From contig MHHC01000024.1 in NCBI GenBank assembly GCA_001805885.1, positions 1-6,377 of the forward strand: a stretch of DNA of 6,377 nt. The letters run 5' to 3'. This DNA is from Omnitrophica WOR_2 bacterium RIFCSPLOWO2_12_FULL_51_24. GTDB lineage: Bacteria; Omnitrophota; Gorgyraeia; Pluralincolimonadales; Pluralincolimonadaceae. The translations under genes were made by a program, and so were the position numbers. The notes under the pieces were generated by a model. The model saw nothing but the letters and a program-made list of their open reading frames with translations. It ran no database searches and was not told where the DNA came from. Positions 4,552 to 6,377 of this stretch are shown here, piece after piece; the first letter of the stretch is position 1, and each line of letters begins with the position of its first letter.

Positions 4552-5357
4552 CTTTTGAGTTCTTCGACCAGGCTATACGGCACCTTTACCGTGCCCATGA
4601 GCATCCGGCCCTTGTTGAGTCCGTGGCAATCCGAACCGCCTGTGACCAAAAGCCCGTATTCCTTCGCAAGCTCGAGATATCTTTTAGTGACCGGCTTTGT
4701 ATGCTCGGAATGGTAAGCTTCTATCCCGTCGAGGCCGTATTTTATAAATTTTGATATAAGTTTATCGCCGCCCATCAGGTGTGGATGCGCATAAACGACG
4801 ACTGCGCCGACCCTTTTTAATTCGGCGATGGCGTCTTCCGCGCTTATGTCATAATGGGCGACATAACAGGGGCCTTTGTCTCCGATGAATCGCTTGAATG
4901 CTTCTTCGATCGAGGATACATAGCCCTCATTTTCAAGAATGGCAGCCACGTGGAGCCTTCCGACCGAACCCTGTCCGCTCAATTCGAATATCCGGTCCGG
5001 CTCTAAGCGGATGTTATATTTCTTTAGTTTCTCCACCATCTCATACACCCTGTCAACCCTGTTCCGGCGGATCGCCTTAAGTTTTTCGAGAAACCTTTCT
5101 TCTTTTATGTCCGGAAAAAACCCGAGGAGGTGGACCTCCCTGCCTTTCTCCTGCGCTGTCATCTCGACGCCGGGGATTATCTCAAGGTCTAGTTTTTTTG
5201 CGGCTTTCCCCGCGGGTTCGATGCCGTCGACGCAATCATGGTCGGTTATCGCTATGCATGATAGGCCGGCCTTCTTCGCGTTCTCTGCCGTTTCTTCAGG
5301 CGTGAAGGTCCCGTCAGAAAGATGCGTGTGAACATGAAGGTCAACCAGCTTTTCCAA
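4524..5357 (-). CDS. PHP-domain phosphoesterase (TrpH / RNase AM-like)
   Basis: This 277-residue protein has the four motifs of the PHP (polymerase and histidinol phosphatase) superfamily and the metal ligands of a trinuclear site: LHVHTH (7-12) and Asp15, ITDHD (37-41), PGVEMT (62-67) with Glu65, His76, His136, AHPH (190-193) and GGSDCHG (240-246). Length and arrangement match the TrpH/YciV group, whose studied members remove the 3'-phosphate from 3',5'-nucleoside bisphosphates and degrade short RNAs 5' to 3'. Acting on that substrate here is inference. The start is TTG at 5355-5357: it places the first metal motif at residue 8, and GAGG lies 6 nt upstream inside nusB. The gene overlaps nusB by 17 nt and ribD by 28 nt, so it belongs to the riboflavin transcript. 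Because an unassigned phosphatase step exists in the pathway, a link is conceivable but unproven. Confidence 0.9.
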   Translation of the reverse strand: MEKLVDLHVHTHLSDGTFTPEETAENAKKAGLSCIAITDHDCVDGIEPAGKAAKKLDLEIIPGVEMTAQEKGREVHLLGFFPDIKEERFLEKLKAIRRNRVDRVYEMVEKLKKYNIRLEPDRIFELSGQGSVGRLHVAAILENEGYVSSIEEAFKRFIGDKGPCYVAHYDISAEDAIAELKRVGAVVVYAHPHLMGGDKLISKFIKYGLDGIEAYHSEHTKPVTKRYLELAKEYGLLVTGGSDCHGLNKGRMLMGTVKVPYSLVEELKRCAAKTKST

Positions 5358-5763
5358 CGGCGGCCTCTTCCTTGCTTATCTTATCGAGGATGCCGTTAAC
5401 GAATTTGCCTGATTCGGTGTCTCCGAATTTCTTCGCCAGATCGACCGCTTCGTTTATGGACACCTTCGGGGGGATATCATCGCAGAAGAGCAATTCATAC
5501 GTCGCCATCCTGAGGACATTGCGGTCGATGACAGCCATACGGCTCATCTTCCAGTTGCTGGCGTATTTAGAGATGACCTCGTCGATCTTTTTCTTGTTCC
5601 TGATAGCCCCGATGACAAGTTTCGCGGCGAAATCAGAGACTTCCGGTTCGGTCTCTATGTTTTTCCAGAAGTCGACCAGGATCCTGTCCTCGGGATCTTT
5701 CCTGACATCGATCTGATACAATATCTGGAGCGCGTATTCGCGGGCTTGCGTGCGTTTTCTCAT
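5341..5763 (-). CDS. nusB: Transcription antitermination factor NusB
   Basis: NusB is a small all-helical RNA-binding protein that works with NusE (ribosomal protein S10) on boxA RNA to prevent premature termination, mainly in rRNA operons. The 140-residue frame has the usual length and family signatures: the N-terminal RTQAREYALQILYQID (4-19), the central SRMAVIDRNVLRMATYELLF (74-93) and the C-terminal VSINEAVDLAKKFGDTESGKFVNGILDKI (101-129 region). The ATG at 5761-5763 comes two bases after the ribH stop; the ribosome binding site is weak, so translation probably depends on ribH. The last 17 nt overlap the TTG start of the PHP gene. The ribH-nusB pair is a widespread arrangement in bacteria, supporting both assignments. 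Confidence 0.96.
   Translation of the reverse strand: MRKRTQAREYALQILYQIDVRKDPEDRILVDFWKNIETEPEVSDFAAKLVIGAIRNKKKIDEVISKYASNWKMSRMAVIDRNVLRMATYELLFCDDIPPKVSINEAVDLAKKFGDTESGKFVNGILDKISKEEAAVGKAG
5364..5371 (-). promoter_or_regulatory. Ribosome binding site supporting the TTG start of the PHP gene
   Basis: GGAAGAGG on the minus strand lies 6 nt before the TTG at 5355-5357, inside the nusB coding sequence. No ATG or GTG is available near the conserved first metal motif, so this site decides the start. Confidence 0.6.
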
Positions 5764-5765
5764 TT

Positions 5766-6230
5766 TTAGATGTTCTCTAAGAGGTTCGCCATTTCTATGG
5801 CCGATATAGCCGCGTCACGTCCCTTATTGCCATCCTTTGTTCCCGCGCGCTCGATCGCCTGTTCGAGGTTTTCCGCGGTTATGACGCCGAATATGACCGG
5901 GATACCGGTATCAAGCGATACCTTCGCCACGCCCTTTGCGGCCTCGCTTGCCACATACTCGAAGTGCGGGGTCGAACCCTTTATTACCGCGCCGATGCAT
6001 ATCACAGCGTCGAACTTCTTTGATCTCGCGAGTTTATTAGCAACGACCGGTATCTCGAACGCCCCCGGTACCCAGACCGATTCTATCTCGCCCTCCTTCG
6101 CACCGTGCCTCATCAAAGTATCGATGGCGCCTTCCAAAAGCCGTTTCGAGATAAAATCGTTGAATCTCGAAACCACTATCGCGAACTTCTTGCCTTTAGC
6201 GATCAACTGCCCTTCCACTGTCTTTACCAT
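5766..6230 (-). CDS. ribH: 6,7-dimethyl-8-ribityllumazine synthase
   Basis: RibH condenses 5-amino-6-ribitylamino-uracil with 3,4-dihydroxy-2-butanone 4-phosphate to give the lumazine that riboflavin synthase then uses. In other bacteria it forms pentamers or 60-subunit shells. The 154-residue frame has typical length and all substrate-binding motifs: SRFNDFIS (21-28, Phe23 stacks on the pyrimidine), VPGAFEIP (54-61), GAVIKGSTPHFEYV (80-93) with the catalytic His89, GVITAEN (115-121), Arg128 for the phosphate, and KGRDAAISAIEM (136-147). A strong ribosome binding site, AAAGGAG at 6238-6244, lies 7 nt before the ATG. The gene follows the ribA/ribBA stop by 17 nt and precedes nusB by 2 nt. Confidence 0.98.
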   Translation of the reverse strand: MVKTVEGQLIAKGKKFAIVVSRFNDFISKRLLEGAIDTLMRHGAKEGEIESVWVPGAFEIPVVANKLARSKKFDAVICIGAVIKGSTPHFEYVASEAAKGVAKVSLDTGIPVIFGVITAENLEQAIERAGTKDGNKGRDAAISAIEMANLLENI

Positions 6231-6247
6231 TTGTTGACTCCTTTCCT

Positions 6248-6377
6248 TTAAGCTATTCCCTTCAATACGTGTCCGAGTTTTTCCTTCTTCACTTTAAGGT
6301 ACTGCAAATTTTTAGGGTTAGCGGGCATTTCGACATGGACTCGCTCTACTACTTTCAGCCCGTAGCCCTCGAGGCCG
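6248..6377 (-). CDS. GTP cyclohydrolase II, C-terminal 42 residues (RibA or bifunctional RibBA; cut by window edge)
   Basis: The last 42 codons encode GLEGYGLKVVERV, then PANPKNLQYLKVKKEKLGH and a short tail ending in GIA. This is the familiar C-terminus of GTP cyclohydrolase II, the enzyme opening the riboflavin pathway by converting GTP to the diamino-pyrimidine. The stop TAA is at 6248-6250. Because only the tail is present, it cannot be told whether the protein is stand-alone RibA or the fused RibBA that also makes the butanone phosphate; the fusion is common upstream of ribH. No catalytic residues fall in the visible part. It is the first visible gene of the riboflavin operon, and the operon promoter, with any FMN riboswitch, would be outside the window. 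Confidence 0.92.
   Translation of the reverse strand, partial: GLEGYGLKVVERVHVEMPANPKNLQYLKVKKEKLGHVLKGIA

Noticed and set aside
5770..6237. 155-codon plus-strand frame opposite ribH
   Set aside because: It is a shadow frame exactly mirroring ribH, and ribH is certain from its motifs.
6231..6247. FMN riboswitch in the riboflavin operon
   Set aside because: The only gap near the operon's visible start is 17 nt and holds a ribosome binding site; a riboswitch would have to be upstream of the window.

Overview
All the protein genes in this window lie on the minus strand, so it reads from right to left. It looks like a chromosomal housekeeping region of an uncultured bacterium. GC is moderate, genes are tightly packed with stop/start overlaps, and non-ATG starts occur. 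The rib-nusB clustering, the short GIY-YIG gene beside a tRNA, and the small GC-rich palindromes recall candidate-phylum genomes such as Omnitrophota. That placement is an impression, not a demonstration.

Right half (6377 to 2827): a riboflavin operon. In transcription order it holds the C-terminal end of the GTP cyclohydrolase II part of ribA/ribBA, ribH (lumazine synthase), nusB (transcription antitermination factor), a PHP-family phosphoesterase, ribD (bifunctional deaminase/reductase) and ribE (riboflavin synthase). Gaps are 17 nt or less, and two junctions overlap (17 and 28 nt), so this is one translationally coupled transcript. Together the rib genes lead from GTP and ribulose-5-phosphate to riboflavin. 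The only step without an assigned enzyme is dephosphorylation of the pyrimidine intermediate. RibD carries a short tandem-repeat insertion (two 21-bp units) in a surface loop. Any FMN riboswitch would lie beyond the right edge.

Middle (2802 to 1602): an accessory patch. A secreted thermonuclease-like protein has its own near-consensus promoter. Then come a truncated tRNA-like remnant, a GIY-YIG nuclease gene, an intact tRNA-Pro(CGG) that starts 3 nt after the nuclease stop, a GC-rich hairpin, and a second tRNA-like copy. Both remnants have a 15-nt GC-rich palindrome where a normal anticodon arm should be. The same palindrome core recurs, inverted, in the hairpin between tRNA-Pro and the second remnant. 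This is the most unusual part of the window and looks like the trace of a small tRNA-associated mobile element. A 60-nt inverted repeat follows.

Left end (1601 to 1): a second compact operon of acylphosphatase, a calcineurin-like phosphoesterase and the N-terminal third of NAD-dependent DNA ligase (ligA). The acylphosphatase reading frame clearly extends upstream of its first ordinary start codon, but no ATG, GTG or TTG lies at the expected position.
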